A stretch of DNA of 64,000 nt, from positions 5,895,134 through 5,959,133 of the forward strand of contig CM033401.1 in the NCBI GenBank assembly GCA_019426215.1. The letters are read 5' to 3'. This DNA is from Buddleja alternifolia (taxonomy: Eukaryota; Streptophyta; Magnoliopsida; Lamiales; Scrophulariaceae). The position numbers were made by a program, and so were the translations under genes. Positions 24,953 through 37,282 of the stretch are shown piece by piece; position 1 is the first letter of the stretch; each line of letters begins with the position of its first letter. The notes beneath the pieces are model-generated. The model was not told where the DNA came from and made no database searches. It saw nothing but the letters and a program-made list of their open reading frames with translations.

Positions 24953-27378
24953 ATGGCCGATCGTAATGTATATGGCCCAGTTGATGAGAGCGTATTATAT
25001 GATCAGGACAATCATGTATCTGAGACAGTTGTTGATCATCCTGACTTAACTATTCGTGTCCGGCGAGCTAACCATGCATATTTCAAATAGGCCTTTAACT
25101 CTCGTGTACATCACCGCGTCAAGCAAAAGATTGATCAGATGGGATTTTATAGGCTATACCAGTTAGATCAGTTTATAAATGACCTAGGCCTCGTAAAAGC
25201 CCGAATTGAGAGATGGCGCCCAGAAACGAACACATTTCATTTTAGGACAGGAGAGGCTACGATAACTCTCCAGGATGTTGCTATTTTATATGGTCTACCA
25301 GTTGATGGTAGGGCTGTAGTTTCCTATCGGGCCTTCGCAGACGCTGAAGATTATGTCTTATACGTATTTCAACAATTAGGACTATTCTTAACGCCGGAAG
25401 ATTTAATTCACGGTTACAGAATTCCTGTCAGAAGGCTTGTTTCCCATGTTTTGAGTGAGCCAAACAGGATAACTAATCAAACTGAAGAAGCTGTAGTTGA
25501 TCAGATAGCCCGTTGTTGGGGCCTTTTGTTTCTCGGGGGTGTGATGTGTGCCGACAGCACAGGAGATGTTGTTCCTATAGTATGGTTGGAGCTGTTTGAA
25601 GATATAAACTTAGCATCCACCTACAGTTGGGGGAGTGCGGTATTGGCACATTTGTACCGAGAATTATCAAAGGGGGCCCAAGTAGAATGCAAAAATTTGG
25701 GAGGTTTCATGCCATTATTACAGGTGCTCAAAAATTTTATTTACACGTTTTTATTTCTAATATAATAATTCCTGGTTATTCAATGAATATATTTATCATC
25801 CAATAGATATGGGCCTGGAGTAGGATTTCGATTTTAAGGCCTCATGGGCTACCAAGACAGATTGCGGGAGTTGACGCGAATGGCATTGCCCGAGCACCTC
25901 ATGCTTCACGGTAATTTACTATTTGAATATTATGTTTAGTTAAGAAACGTTCAATTTTGTTTAATTATTTTCAATGATTGTTGTTTGAAGGTGGGATCGA
26001 CCCATAACAAATACTGGTACAATCAGTCACAACGTTCGGGCAATTAGAGATGGGCTAGATCAGATGGCCGATGGACATGTGAGTTGGGATTTTTTTTTTT
26101 ATTTTTTTTGTAAATTATTATGAACGTATATCTATGTCCTACTAATATATTCTAAATTATTTTTTTGTATTTCAGTTTGTTTGGACACCGTACAATTTGA
26201 ATGATGCAGACATTGCGGAGTTGCCACCTCAATGTATGAATGAGAACGTATGGCGAGCCGCAGTTCCAATGGTATTCTTTGCCATTGTAGAGCATCACCA
26301 CCCTGAGCGTGTTCTTCGACAGTTTGGAATCCGCCAATACATTCCACGCAATCCTGAACGCGTTCGAAGGGTTACCCGAAAGGGTAACACCAACAAAAAT
26401 TGGGTAGAAAAACACGCTCGGCATATTGCAAAGTGGAATAATCGTGACCAGTTCGTTGTGCCTGGAATTTATATTGAGGGGGGAGCCCAGACAAACGAAG
26501 ACTACGACCAGTGGTATGACCGAATCACTCGTCGTTATATTTCTCCCCGATTGACTAGGAGAGGTACGGGACACCAGGTTGGGTCAGCCGCTCTATTGCA
26601 TGATGTGGTTAGTATTTGGAATTGTTTTTTCATTGATACTTATTTAACTGGTTTTTTACTTTGAAATATATTTTTGTTGATACTATTTGTTATTTACGTT
26701 GTGCAGTTCAATGAAATTGCGGAGGCGCAGACTACAGTGGAACAAATTGTCCAATCTGGTGATCTCACGGCACTTAGGAAACTGCAATCCAGCATGAGGG
26801 GCATCCGGAATATAGTCACATTTGGTGGCAATCCCGGTGGTTCGAGCTCCGGTTATCATGGTCAGTTCAATGCCGAAGCATCGAGCTCGGCTGATCACCA
26901 TCAATTCAATGTCGGTGGTTCGAGCTCAGGTTATCATGGTCAAATCAATGTCGGGGCACCGAGTTCGGGTTATGGGACTCAATTCTATGCCGGAGGATCG
27001 AGCTCGGGCTTGGGCTTTCATGGTCAACATGTCGGGGGATCGAGCTTGGGCTTTCATGGTCAACATGTTGGGGGATTGAGCTCGGCTCAACCTCGTCCCA
27101 ACCCCAACGACGTATACATTCCCAGTATGGCACATCCACCAGAGTATGGACAAGGTTTCAGTATGCCGACTTGGAATTTTCCCGAGCTCGGTACAAGCCA
27201 GTGGAGTGATGCTCCTCAACATCATGATATTGCACCTCCGCGTCATGTACAATTCAATGTATCACCAGTGCAGTACAATGATCGTGAGGAAGACGCAAAC
27301 AGGAGAAGGTCTACGAGAATGAGGCGATCTCTGGATTGTGGGACGGGGGGGCATCGTGGTTATCGGTCAAATAAATAG
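24953..27378 (+). pseudogene. MULE2 plant mobile domain (PMD, MAIN-like) gene with one nonsense codon
   Basis: Exons 24952-25723, 25807-25910, 25991-26078, 26176-26607 and 26707-27378 join in frame with GT/AG sites, about 690 codons, after a 1.0-kb first intron (23915-24951). The start MADRNVYGPVDESV follows the acceptor directly. The PMD core spans MGFYRLYQLDQF, RWRPETNTFHF, ATITLQDVAILYGLPVDGR, QIARCWGLLFLGG and TYSWGSAVLAHLYREL; the tail has Gly/Ser repeats (GGSSSGYHGQ) and ends RRRSTRMRRSLDCGTGGH. The only defect seen is TAG at 25088-25090 (codon 46). Translation from the in-frame Met at 25139 would still give the whole PMD core, so a protein may still be made. Host PMD proteins act in transposon silencing; the function in MULEs is not known. 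Confidence 0.88.
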
Positions 27379-28506
27379 TTTATATAATCTTAGTTCGATG
27401 TATATAAATGTAATGTAAATATGTTGTGTTTACTATAAGATTTTTAATAATATAATTTTATAATTTTGTAGTGGAAGACATACTCCAAAACGAGATACAA
27501 ACAAAAAAAATCATTTTTTCTTTAAAAAAATACTATTATTTTTTTTGCCTCATCGTATTTTTTGAACCGGGCATCAAAACGACCCAATTCTTGCTCTGGT
27601 ATGAAGTTTATGTACAATTCTACAAATGTTATGCTCAAGTCGACACCCAAAAACGCCCCGAAAAGGGAGAAAAACGAGATACAAACAAAAAAAAGTCATT
27701 TTTTCTTTAAAAAAAATACTATTATTTTTTTTGCCTCGTCGTATTTTTTGAACCGGGCATCAAAACGATCCAATTCTTGCTCTGGTATGAATTTTATGTA
27801 CAATTCTACAAATGTTATGTTCAAGTCGACACCCGAAAATGCCCCGAAAAGGGAGAAAAACGAGATACAAACAAAAAAAAGTCATTTTTTCTTAAAAAAA
27901 ATACTATTATTTTTTTTTGCCTCGTCGTATTTTTTGAACCGGGCATCAAAACGACCCAATTCTTGCTCTGGTATGAAGTTTATGTACAATTCTACAAATG
28001 TTATGTTCAAGTCGACACCCGAAAAGGCCCCGAAAAAACGCACAGAAACGTGCCAAACACAAGCCGGAAAATAAAAAAAAATAAAAAAACAGTTTTTTTC
28101 AAAAAATGTCTCCAAACGGCCCTATTTCGCATGGCCATATCTCTTCACTCGGGCATCCAAATCACCCAAAACTTACTTGTTTACAAATTTCATAACATGA
28201 CCTGCAACTTTTGTGTTCAAGCCGCAGCCAAAAAAAGCACAGAAACGTGCCAAACACAAGCCAAAAAATAAAATAAAAAAAAAAGTTTTTTCAAAAAATG
28301 TCTCCAAACGGCCCTATTTCGCATGGCCATATCTCTTCACTCGGGCATCCAAATCACCCAAAACTTACGTTTTTACAAAGTTCATAACATGACCTGCAAC
28401 TTTTGTGTTCAAGCCGAAGCCCAAAAACGCACAGAAATATGCCAAATACAAGCCAGAAGATTTTAAAAAATAGTTTTTTTATAACATAAAATTGTTTTCT
28501 TTGACT
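27379..28506. repeat. MULE2 inter-gene tandem repeats, two arrays of about 185-192 bp
   Basis: Array 1 (27480-28075): three units, with CGAGATACAAAC at 27491, 27675 and 27861 (184 and 186 bp apart). Array 2 (28076-28460): two units, with TCCAAACGGCC at about 28111 and 28303. Each unit contains GGGCATC plus a CCAATTCTTG or CCAAAACTTAC core. The same core recurs, inverted, in the MULE1 spacer and in MULE3. Open frames across it only reflect the repeat period. Both genes end at its borders. Confidence 0.9.
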
Positions 28507-31488
28507 CTAATCTGAGTCTAAATCGGCCCAGTCCATCTCATTGTAAATGCGAGTGCTCCGTTGCCGGCCTACAGTAGGTGGCTTCCTCAGATCAGGGTCA
28601 TGGACCAACTCAAAATTGGGAGTATCCCAATAATGTGATTCCAACAACGGGTAGAACCTCCCTTTGTAAGTTTTCAAATATTCGGAGGTCAGGTAATATT
28701 TTTCAACAAGCTCGGTTGACCTGATCCCTAATTTTGTACATAATTTTATTGCATGTGAACACGGAATTCGATGAAGAGTCCATTTTCCACAAGAGCAATA
28801 TTTAGCTTTGATGTCGACCGAGTAATGATGATTACCAGACGTGATCTGTTGTCCCGTTTTAACGTGACCCGTCTCATGCTGCCAAGAAAATACTTCTGCC
28901 CAGTGATTTGCAGATTTTTTGTCCCACTCATTGTACATTGTATACGCATATGTGGTGAAAGGTTGTGCCCTCATTGCATGAGCCATTCGCACTCGATCAG
29001 CAAAATATTGGACAATACGATAAAATGTGCACTCAACAATTGATGTGGGTGGAAGATGTCGAGTACCTTTCAACACATTATTTAAGCTTTCTCCCATATT
29101 TGTCGTCATAATGCCTTCGCGCATTCCTCCATCATATGCCAGTGTCCACTTTTCTCGTGGGATAGCTTTCAGATAATTCAACGCAACTGGATCCTTATTG
29201 CCAATAAGTTCCATTGCTTTGTCAAACTTTCGTTGGTTATGTGCCATACCTGCCGCATAACAGAGTTCCTTCATGGATTTACTTTTGAATTGAGCATTAA
29301 AGTTTGAAGTCACATGTCGGAGGCAATATCTATGCGCTCCCAGTGGAGCGGTAAACGCGGGCATATATCGAGTAGCATTTAATAAGTCCTTATGACGATC
29401 TGAAATAAGGCAAACACCTTCATCAGGCATCAAAAAATGTTTGCAGATCAATTGCAGAAACCATAACCAAGACTCATTTGACTCATTATCAACAATAGCG
29501 AATGCTAGAGGCAAAATGTTCTGATTTCCATCCAGAGTTGACGCGCATAACAACTTCGCCTTGTGGCGTGCGTACACATGAGTCCCATCAACACATATGA
29601 CTCGTCGACAATGTCGGAATCCATCTATACATGGCTTGAACGCCCAAAACATAAATTTCAACATTTTTGGATTTTGATCGGGATTTTTGTGCCGCCATTC
29701 AACAACAGTCCCCGGATTCCACTTCTTTATTGCTCCCAAAAATTTAGGCAACCTAGTAATGGATTCTTCCCACGACCCGTATATAATCTCATTTGCACGA
29801 CGCAAACTGTACCAAGCTTTCCCATATGAAATATCAAATTTCCATTTTTTCTGCACTGCTAGTACAATTAGACTGACTTTGTATGACGGATCCTTCCTCA
29901 CTTCAGGTAGAATTTCATTTGCAATCGTGTTTATGTCTAAGTTAAAGTGGTTCTTCGAACAATCTTCTGCAAAACATGTGTGTGTCCCTTCATACCTTGT
30001 AATTCTCCAAAAGTTAGTATTCTTCAACAAAGCTCCCCGCAGTTTAAAAGGGCATCCATTTTTACATTCTACAGCATACACCCTTGGATTACTAATTATG
30101 ACCTTAAACTCACGCCGTGCATGCTGCACGTGGTAGTTTTTTACCGCTGCTTGCAAGCTGAGTTTGTTGTCAAAGACTTGGCCCTTACAAAGATTACCTT
30201 TCGCTTCATCATAAATTATTCTCCTGCTCAAACCTGAACTTTGTCGATAGAGTGAATCTCCTTCTACTTCTGGGTCTGGTGGAATAGAATGGGAGCACTT
30301 CATGAAGTCTTTCTTCAGCTCTTGTGGGAGGGACATCTTCATTCATCGGTACATTATTATCATGATCATCTTCATCCTCATCCATTGTTGCATTGTTGCG
30401 CCTTTGTTCCAACTCGGCGTCTATATGATGATGGATCGAACAATCAGAATCACGACTGTCATTGTCACTTCCATTATCATCATTCCCAATGTCTGCAAAA
30501 TCACTAAACCCGAAATTGGGTTGCTCAAAGTCATGAAGGCTTGGTCTAGACGGACCTGCAATTAAAGATAAATACGATGATAATATGCAAAAATAAGAAT
30601 AACAAGTCATGAATCAAATGATACAACAATTATGAAACTTATTAGAAGATTCATAATTACCTGCTTCCACGTCAGGAACTACAAAATTCGTCAAATGACG
30701 ATTCTCCAAAGGGAAATTTTGTACATTTTGAAAATTACCAAACGAATGACCCGATGTAGAAGCACCTAAAAATGCAAATCACAAAAAGGTAAACTCATTT
30801 TATAATTCTGCAAAGAAAAGTACACAAATATGCAATTTAAAAATAAACTACATAATGTAAACGAAAGAATAAACTACCTTGATGCAAATCGTGAATTGTA
30901 GAACTCCCCAAACCACTTGAAAAAAATTCATGATACTCACGATTTCCCAACACATATGATTGCTACTGTGTATTTAAATCGGGTATTGTGGGCTGTGTAA
31001 AATACGACATGAATGGGGCTTGTGACTGCATATTCAAATCGGGCATTGCGGGCTGTGTAAAGTACGGCATGCACTGGGGCGGCGTTAACGACGTCACTTG
31101 GGTTAACAACGAGCTATTTTGACTCTGATGTTCGATTGGTTCTTTCTCAATATAAAGCTCGATGAATCTATCAACATTGTTAGGATCCAAGAAAAGCGCT
31201 AAAGTTTCATCATCTTTGATCTCCATTGTGCCCTCCCTCGTCACGTTTCTCGTTTCAAATTCAAACTTTATAATTACTTTCAATGAAAAATGATTCTGAT
31301 CAATTCTTGTTCTCGCGTATAACTTCTCCAACAATTTCGCGTATGTGATCGTACGAGATATTCTCATACTAGTGCTTGGACGAGTGCTATATCTTACTGA
31401 ATTTGACTCTTCAATAATTTGACCATCCGTGTATACCAAAACATCAACTGTGTAAAACATCAACTGTGTTCGCCCTCGATATTTTCTA
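28507..31488 (-). pseudogene. MULE2 MuDR-type transposase, nearly intact
   Basis: Exons about 31488-30878, 30765-30661 and 30555-28507. An N-terminal domain (VDVLVYTDGQIIEESNSVRY) is followed by an acidic linker and a 611-codon open block. This block holds the MuDR DNA-binding region (about residues 50-122), the MULE core with catalytic Asp in VDGTHVYARHK (Asp252 of the block) and ISDRH (Asp315), the MTTNMGESLNN segment and a complete SWIM zinc finger (YCSCGKWTLHRIPCSHAIKL). Defects: ATA where the MULE3 relative has ATG, a 17-bp-scale duplication near 31455, TAG at about 30961-30963 where MULE1 has TCA, and one frameshift near 30285. The catalytic half is otherwise undamaged. Confidence 0.9.
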
Positions 31489-31904
31489 TATAATATCAAA
31501 AATCAAACCATAATTAAGCACTAAATTTAAAATTATAGTAAAAAAATAAAATAATACCTACAAATTATACATAAAATTCGAAATTGTATACCTACAAAAT
31601 TAGAATTTATATATGCAAACTATACTTCTATATTACAAATTAAACCTAAAAATTATAACTACTCATTCGAAATTATACATACTATGTAAACCTAAACATT
31701 TGAAATTTCAATTGCAACTTATATGAAAATTTAAACCCTGACAATAAATTCAAAATTATATTTCTGAAATTATACTTAAATTTCTACACAATTACAAACT
31801 AACACTTATATCAAATTTTAAGCCATAAAAAACAAACACACTAAAAATCTACATTATACCTTAATATCAAAATTTAACCTAAAAGCCATAATAAAACCTA
31901 TTAA

Positions 31905-32658
31905 TTCAATAATAATACCAACATATTCGAGAATTATACCTAAAAATTAAAAATAAATCTCAACAATCCATGATTATACAACATTATACCAACCAATTCA
32001 AAAAAAATCCCAACATTATACCAAAAAGTACACCAAAAACTCATAAAAATCATACTAAAAATTATGTCAATAATTATACGAACATTTTCGGAATTATACG
32101 AAATAATGCAAAAATTATAGCTAAAAAATCGATTTTATCACTACAAATTCAATTTTTGAACCATAACTTACAATAAAAATATATACACTCGAAAATTTAC
32201 AAAATTAAAATTATACCTTACGTTTTTGGTTGGGAATAGATAGAGACGAGAATGTGTTCGATTTTTTCAAGCTCTTTTCGCCTAAAATTTTGCTTAAAAT
32301 GGTGGAGAAATTTGAAGCAGAACAAGAAGAAGAAGAAATGGAAGAGCTCTCGGTTATTTGTAGCAAGAAAACGGGAAAAAAAAATCAGTGAACAGTGAGA
32401 CGGCATGCAGCATGCCGTCTCACTGTTCATTGTCCAAAGCTGACAAAAATTAAAAAAAAATACTGAGACGACATGTAGCATGTCGTCTCAGTGTAGAATT
32501 AAAAAAATATATATAATTATGTGAGACGACATGTGATATGTCGTCTCAGCACTAAGACGACATATCACATGTCGTAACGTGCTATTTCCTGATTCCCCAT
32601 TTTTCCATGCTATTTTCTGATTTTTCATTTAAATTTGTATTATTTATTTAATTTTCCC
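31905..32658. repeat. MULE2 right TIR, about 750 bp, containing the transposase promoter, leader and intron 1 start
   Basis: Inverted copy of 23437-24185, including the hairpins (GAGACGACATG units at 32460-32580), a leader with CAACCAAAAACGTAAG and the donor just before GTATAATTTT near 32217 (- strand). The similarity with the left arm continues well into the intron, with small indels. Confidence 0.88.
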
Positions 32659-32668
32659 AAAATATGAC

Positions 32669-32965
32669 ACATGATTATAGCAAATAAAACAAAATATTAC
32701 TCTTAATTCCCTCAATTTGCTTGTCATTCTTAAAACAAAAAAATTGCCCTTCTTTCCCTTCTTACACACTCTCTACACCTCTCTTCACCGTCGTTGATGG
32801 GCAGAGCCCCCAGATTCGCCATATATCAGTTCTTCTCTTTCTTTTACCCTCAAGAACACACTGAAAACCGTTCCAGCATTCCGTGGCCGGGAAATCGCCT
32901 GAACGGCCAAGTCATGCCCTTATCTCGCCCGTCTCGCCGCTTTTTCGGTCGTTCCACCACGTTTC
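32669..32965. other. Interior of the outer hAT-like element between MULE2 and the copia element
   Basis: About 300 bp with a pyrimidine-rich stretch (ACACTCTCTACACCTCTC) and a more GC-rich part (32795-32960) than its surroundings. No open frame of note. It could be captured host exon sequence, but no family is recognised. Confidence 0.4.
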
Positions 32966-33571
32966 TGTTGTAATCTTGAATTTGTGTTCCAACAAAATCA
33001 CAATCAAATCACAATTAGTTAAGCACAATTGTAAATAATTTATATATAAATAAATAACAAGAAATTAAATTTAAGGAACACTAGTCCTTTTGGGAGTCAC
33101 GACGAAGTCGCTGTCCTAAAGTAGTGATGCCTCCCTACGTGCGAGTACCGACGGCTTGTCACCACTCCAAGATAAAACCCAAATGCACACTGCAAGTCTC
33201 CTATTGTGAGCACGTTCACAATGAGATGAATGAACTTAACCACTCAAATTGCCCTCACAATTATGATAATATGCAACTCTAATGTATATGTATTTTTGTA
33301 AGAGAGTGGGAGAGTATTGTAAGAGTATGAAGTATTCTAGAGTTTTTGTTGTTATCTAAAAAGCTAGGAAAAGTCTCCCTTTTATAGGCATAAAATATAG
33401 GAGTTATAAAACATATTAAAGACCAATTTTAAATTGCTAGTAACCTCCATATATAATAATCATAGGTGTAAGTATTTTGTAACATAAGACATGATATCTT
33501 TGACTAGGAGTTACAAGAATTTTTTGAAAATAAAATAAAGAAGATTTAAATCTTACAAATAAATTATAACA
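32966..33571 (-). repeat. Copia 3' LTR
   Basis: 606 bp with TG...CA ends on both strands, nearly identical to 38275-38880. It contains the TATA-like CTATAAAAGG (33378-33387, - strand). Confidence 0.95.
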
Positions 33572-34154
33572 ATCCCCCACAAGGTTTAAAACTTCTTTAA
33601 ATAAAATACTATTTGAAATAATATAAGATATAGGATGGCAATATTGTACTATGCAATAGGTGTAGGAGCCTTCCGGGCTTGAGCCTACACTTAGTGTTGA
33701 CAATTTCAATTTGAGGGATCCATAATGGACTTGGCCTTGAATTAGGTCCCTTTAGCCAAATTTCAATATGTCACACACATAGTACTGAGTTTTGGTTTTA
33801 TAGTTCGTAGTGGGTTGCACTGTTAATGGCCATGTGCACTATCTTGATTCTCATGAGAGTCTCTAGGGTTTGCTCAAACCCATAGCCACGGCCTCATGAC
33901 AACTCTCAATTAGGTGAGTCCTCCAAGGGTGTGTGTGACTTATACCCCACGAAAATCCCGCTTTGGTCTCATTAAGGGCAAAGCCCAACCTTAACATCAC
34001 ACAAATTTAGCACTATCATCATAGGGATGGGAAGGATGTATCTCTCAGATATTTTCCTTAGTTTTGTGCTATATAAACTTATATGAGTCACGCTTTACGA
34101 GTTGTTTCTACCCATTGAACCTTCTTCATAGGATCGCCAATCACAAAGGTTGGG
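33572..34154. other. Copia 3' untranslated region
   Basis: Between the end of the polyprotein and the 3' LTR. It contains the polypurine tract next to the LTR and otherwise no open frame or recognised domain. Confidence 0.6.
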
Positions 34155-37100
34155 TTACTCCCGTTGGTGACTCCCTTGTGGGCATAAGCCCATCCCCCTC
34201 GATGATTCATTTATACCCTTCTTGGGTAGACCCTTGGTCAAATTATCGGCCATATTTTTTTCACTTTTCACAAAAGTGAGTGATATCACGTTTTTTTTCA
34301 ATAGCGCTTTCACAGACTTGTATCTCGCTTGTAAGTGTCTGTTCATCTTTTTATTTGAATGAGTCTGCTGCACAAGTTCAATAACTGGTCTGCAATCACA
34401 ATGAATATAAATAGCAGGTATAGGTTGAGCAACAAGTGGAATATCACATAAAAAATCCCTCAACCATTCAGCATTAGTGCAAGTAATATCTAACGCTATA
34501 AGCTCGGATTCCATAGTACTTCTCGAAATTATAGTTTGTCTTTTGGAACCCCATATAATAGCAGCGCCTCCGAGCATAAACACATATCCAAAAGTGGATT
34601 TAATATCCGTAGAGTCAGTGATCCAATTTGCATCACTATAGCCTTCAACAACATTAGGAAAACCATTATAACACAAAGAATAATCTAGAGTTCCTCTAAG
34701 ATATTTAAGGACTCTCTCTATTGCATTCCAATGCTCACTACTAGGGTTATGAGTATCCCTACTAAGCCTTGCAACAGCATAAGCTATGTCAGGTCTAGTT
34801 CTATTTGAAAAATATAATAAAGCTCCTATAATTTGAGAATATTTAAACTGAGATATAGGTTCTCCTAAATTCTTTTTCAAATGTATACCAGAATCATAAG
34901 GTGTAGAAACAGATTTATTATTATAATAACCAAACTTTTTCAACATTTTCTCTATAGCAGTGGCTTGATCTAATAAAATTTCTTTTCCACTTCTACTCAC
35001 TTTCATTCCTAAAATAATATTAGCTTTTCCCATATCTTTCATATCAAAATTCATTGATATATATTTTTTCACATTTTCTATAATTTCTAAGTTAGTCCCA
35101 AAAATTAAGATATCATCTACGTATAAACAAAGGATTGCATGCTCACCATGTTCTTCTTTAGAATATACACATTTATCATGACCCTTACTATTAAAACCAT
35201 AATCAATTATAACTCTATCAAATTTTTCGTGCCATTGTTTCGGTGCTTGTTTTAAACCATATAAGGATTTTACTAATTTACAAACCTTATGTTCTTGACC
35301 TTTAACTCTAAAACCTTCAGGTTGATTCATATATATTTCTTCATCTAAATCTCCATTTAGAAAAGCAGTTTTTACATCCATCTGATGAATTATCAAATTA
35401 TGAATTGACGCCAAAGCTAATAACGTTCTAATAGTCGAAATTCTAGCAACAGGAGAGTAAGTATCAAAATAATCAATTCCTTCTTTTTGTGTAAAACCTT
35501 TAGCTACTAACCTAGCTTTATACTTATCTATACTACCATCAGGTTTTAATTTCTTTTTAAAAACCCATTTACACCCAATTGGTTTACTACCAGGAGGTAA
35601 ATCACACAAGAACCAAGTATTATTTTGAATTATTGATTCATATTCATCATTTATGGCTTCTTTCCAAAAAGATGCATCTAAAGATAACATAGCTTCATCA
35701 TAAGTTTTAGGTTCACCTTCAACTAAAAACATATAGAAATCCTCACCAAATTTTTTTTCAACCCTACCTCTTTTACTTCTTCTAAGTTCAAAATTATCCT
35801 CATGTTGAATTTCAATCGTAGAACTAGTAGACTCTATATTAGTTAAAGGTTGAACACTAGAAGTTGAAGGTGTATTAGGAATTCTAGTCTTAAAAGGAAA
35901 TATATCCTCGAAGTATGTTGCATCCCTAGCTTCAATTATTGAATTACTCGAAATTCCACTAACTTCAGAGTTAAGCACTAAGCACTTGTTAGCGCTACTA
36001 TTTTGAGCATACCCAATAAAAACAGCATCAACAGTTTTAGGTTCTGGTATAGCTACCTTAGCTAAACACCCCCACACTTTTAGAATGTCTAATCTAGGAG
36101 ATCTATTTTTCCACAATTCATAAGGAGTTTTATCATTTCTCTTAACCGTCACACGATTAAGAATAAAACAAGAAGATAAAATTGCCTCCCCCCACAAGTT
36201 CTCGGGTGCTCCAAAACTTAATAACATGGAATTAACCATGTCCATCAAAGTTCTATTTTTTCTCTCAGCCACACCATTAGATTGAGGTGAATATGGAGGT
36301 GTTACCTCATGTATTATCCCATGATTTTCACAAAATTCTACAAATTCATTTGAAGTATATTCCCCACCTCTATCGGACCTTAAATTTTTTATATTCTTCT
36401 CTATCTGATTTTCAACTTCATTTTTGTAAATTTGAAACTTATTTAGGACTTGATCCTTTGTCTTTATCAAATAGACATAACAATATTTAGAACAATCATC
36501 TATAAAAGTCACAAAATATTTATTTCCACCTCTTGTAAGAGATCGATTTGAATCGCAAACATCACTATGTATAACTCTAACACATTTGTATCTCTTTGAA
36601 CAGATTTATAAGGTTTTTTAGATTGTTTAGCTTGTACACAAATTTCACATTTATTGTCAATATCAACTTGAGATTTAGGAAGCAAGTTCAAACACATCAA
36701 TCTCACAATTTTTCTTTTGCTTATGTGACCTAATCTTCCATGCCATAAATCACTAATCTCAATATTATAAGCCATAGGAGTTTTATTTTCATTCATCACA
36801 TTTAATTTAAATAAGCCTTCACAAACGTAACCTTTCCCGATGAAATTATATTTCCTAGTTATGACAACTTTATTTGCTTCCATTACTAGTTTATAGCCTT
36901 GTTGTACTAAAGATGATCCACTAACTAAATTTCTTCTAACATCGGGAACATGTCTAACATCATTAAGACTTAAAGTTTTTCCAGATGTCATTATTAATTC
37001 AACTGTTCCAATTCCTAAGATAGGCGCAGTACTATTGTTCCCTAAAGTTACACTTCCTCCATCCAAATTCTCATAAGTTTTAAATTTTAATTTATCAAAA

Positions 37101-37240
37101 CAAACATGTATATTAGCTCCTGAATCTAACCACCAATCATCACTCTCGTAAGTGAAATTTACTAATAAAGGTATGCACTCAAACTTAGAACATGATTTTT
37201 GTTTTACTGGCATATCGATTTGAGCTTGTTTATGCTTATA
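34155..37240 (-). pseudogene. Copia polyprotein (protease, integrase, reverse transcriptase, RNase H) with one frameshift
   Basis: Upstream frame (37282-36509): protease active site WWLDSGA and a GAG-pre-integrase zinc region (WHGRLGHI with CEICVQAKQ). Downstream frame (36512-34155, 785 codons): integrase with LRSDRGGEY and SNGVAERKNRTL, the reverse transcriptase with QMDVKTAFLNGDL and the catalytic LYVDDILIFG, and RNase H with a C-terminal NLTKGLP. The two frames are separated by what looks like a one-base deletion near 36560, just before the first integrase Asp (IHSDVCD in a third frame). No gag or CCHC knuckle precedes the protease. Domains are otherwise uninterrupted, so loss of function is recent. 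Confidence 0.93.
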
Positions 37241-37242
37241 AG

Positions 37243-37277
<35 letters not shown>

Positions 37278-37282
37278 GCCAA

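Larger units (their letters stand above)
23437..32658. mobile_element. MULE2: 9.2 kb Mutator-like element with PMD gene and transposase
   Basis: Exact ends: GGGAAAATTAAATAAATAAT on the left, and its complement ending AATTTTCCC on the right. It is flanked by the perfect 10-bp duplication AAAATATGAC (23427-23436, 32659-32668). The TIRs are very long, about 750 bp. A PMD gene (+) and a MuDR-type transposase (-) converge on a tandem-repeat spacer, the mirror image of MULE1. Each gene has only one or two clear disabling changes, so the insertion is younger than MULE1. Confidence 0.96.

Noticed and set aside
27471..28271. Overlapping 79-170 codon frames with repeated RPNSCSGMKFMYNS peptides
   Set aside because: They are translations of the 184-192 bp noncoding tandem repeat. 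The peptide repeats only because the unit length keeps frame in places, and MULE1 and MULE3 relatives are not open.
28771..30565. Several + strand frames opposite the MULE2 transposase
   Set aside because: They are antisense shadows of a clear transposase coding region.
32795..32960. GC-richer stretch as a host exon
   Set aside because: No open frame of useful length and no family recognised; left as an unexplained part of the outer hAT-like element.
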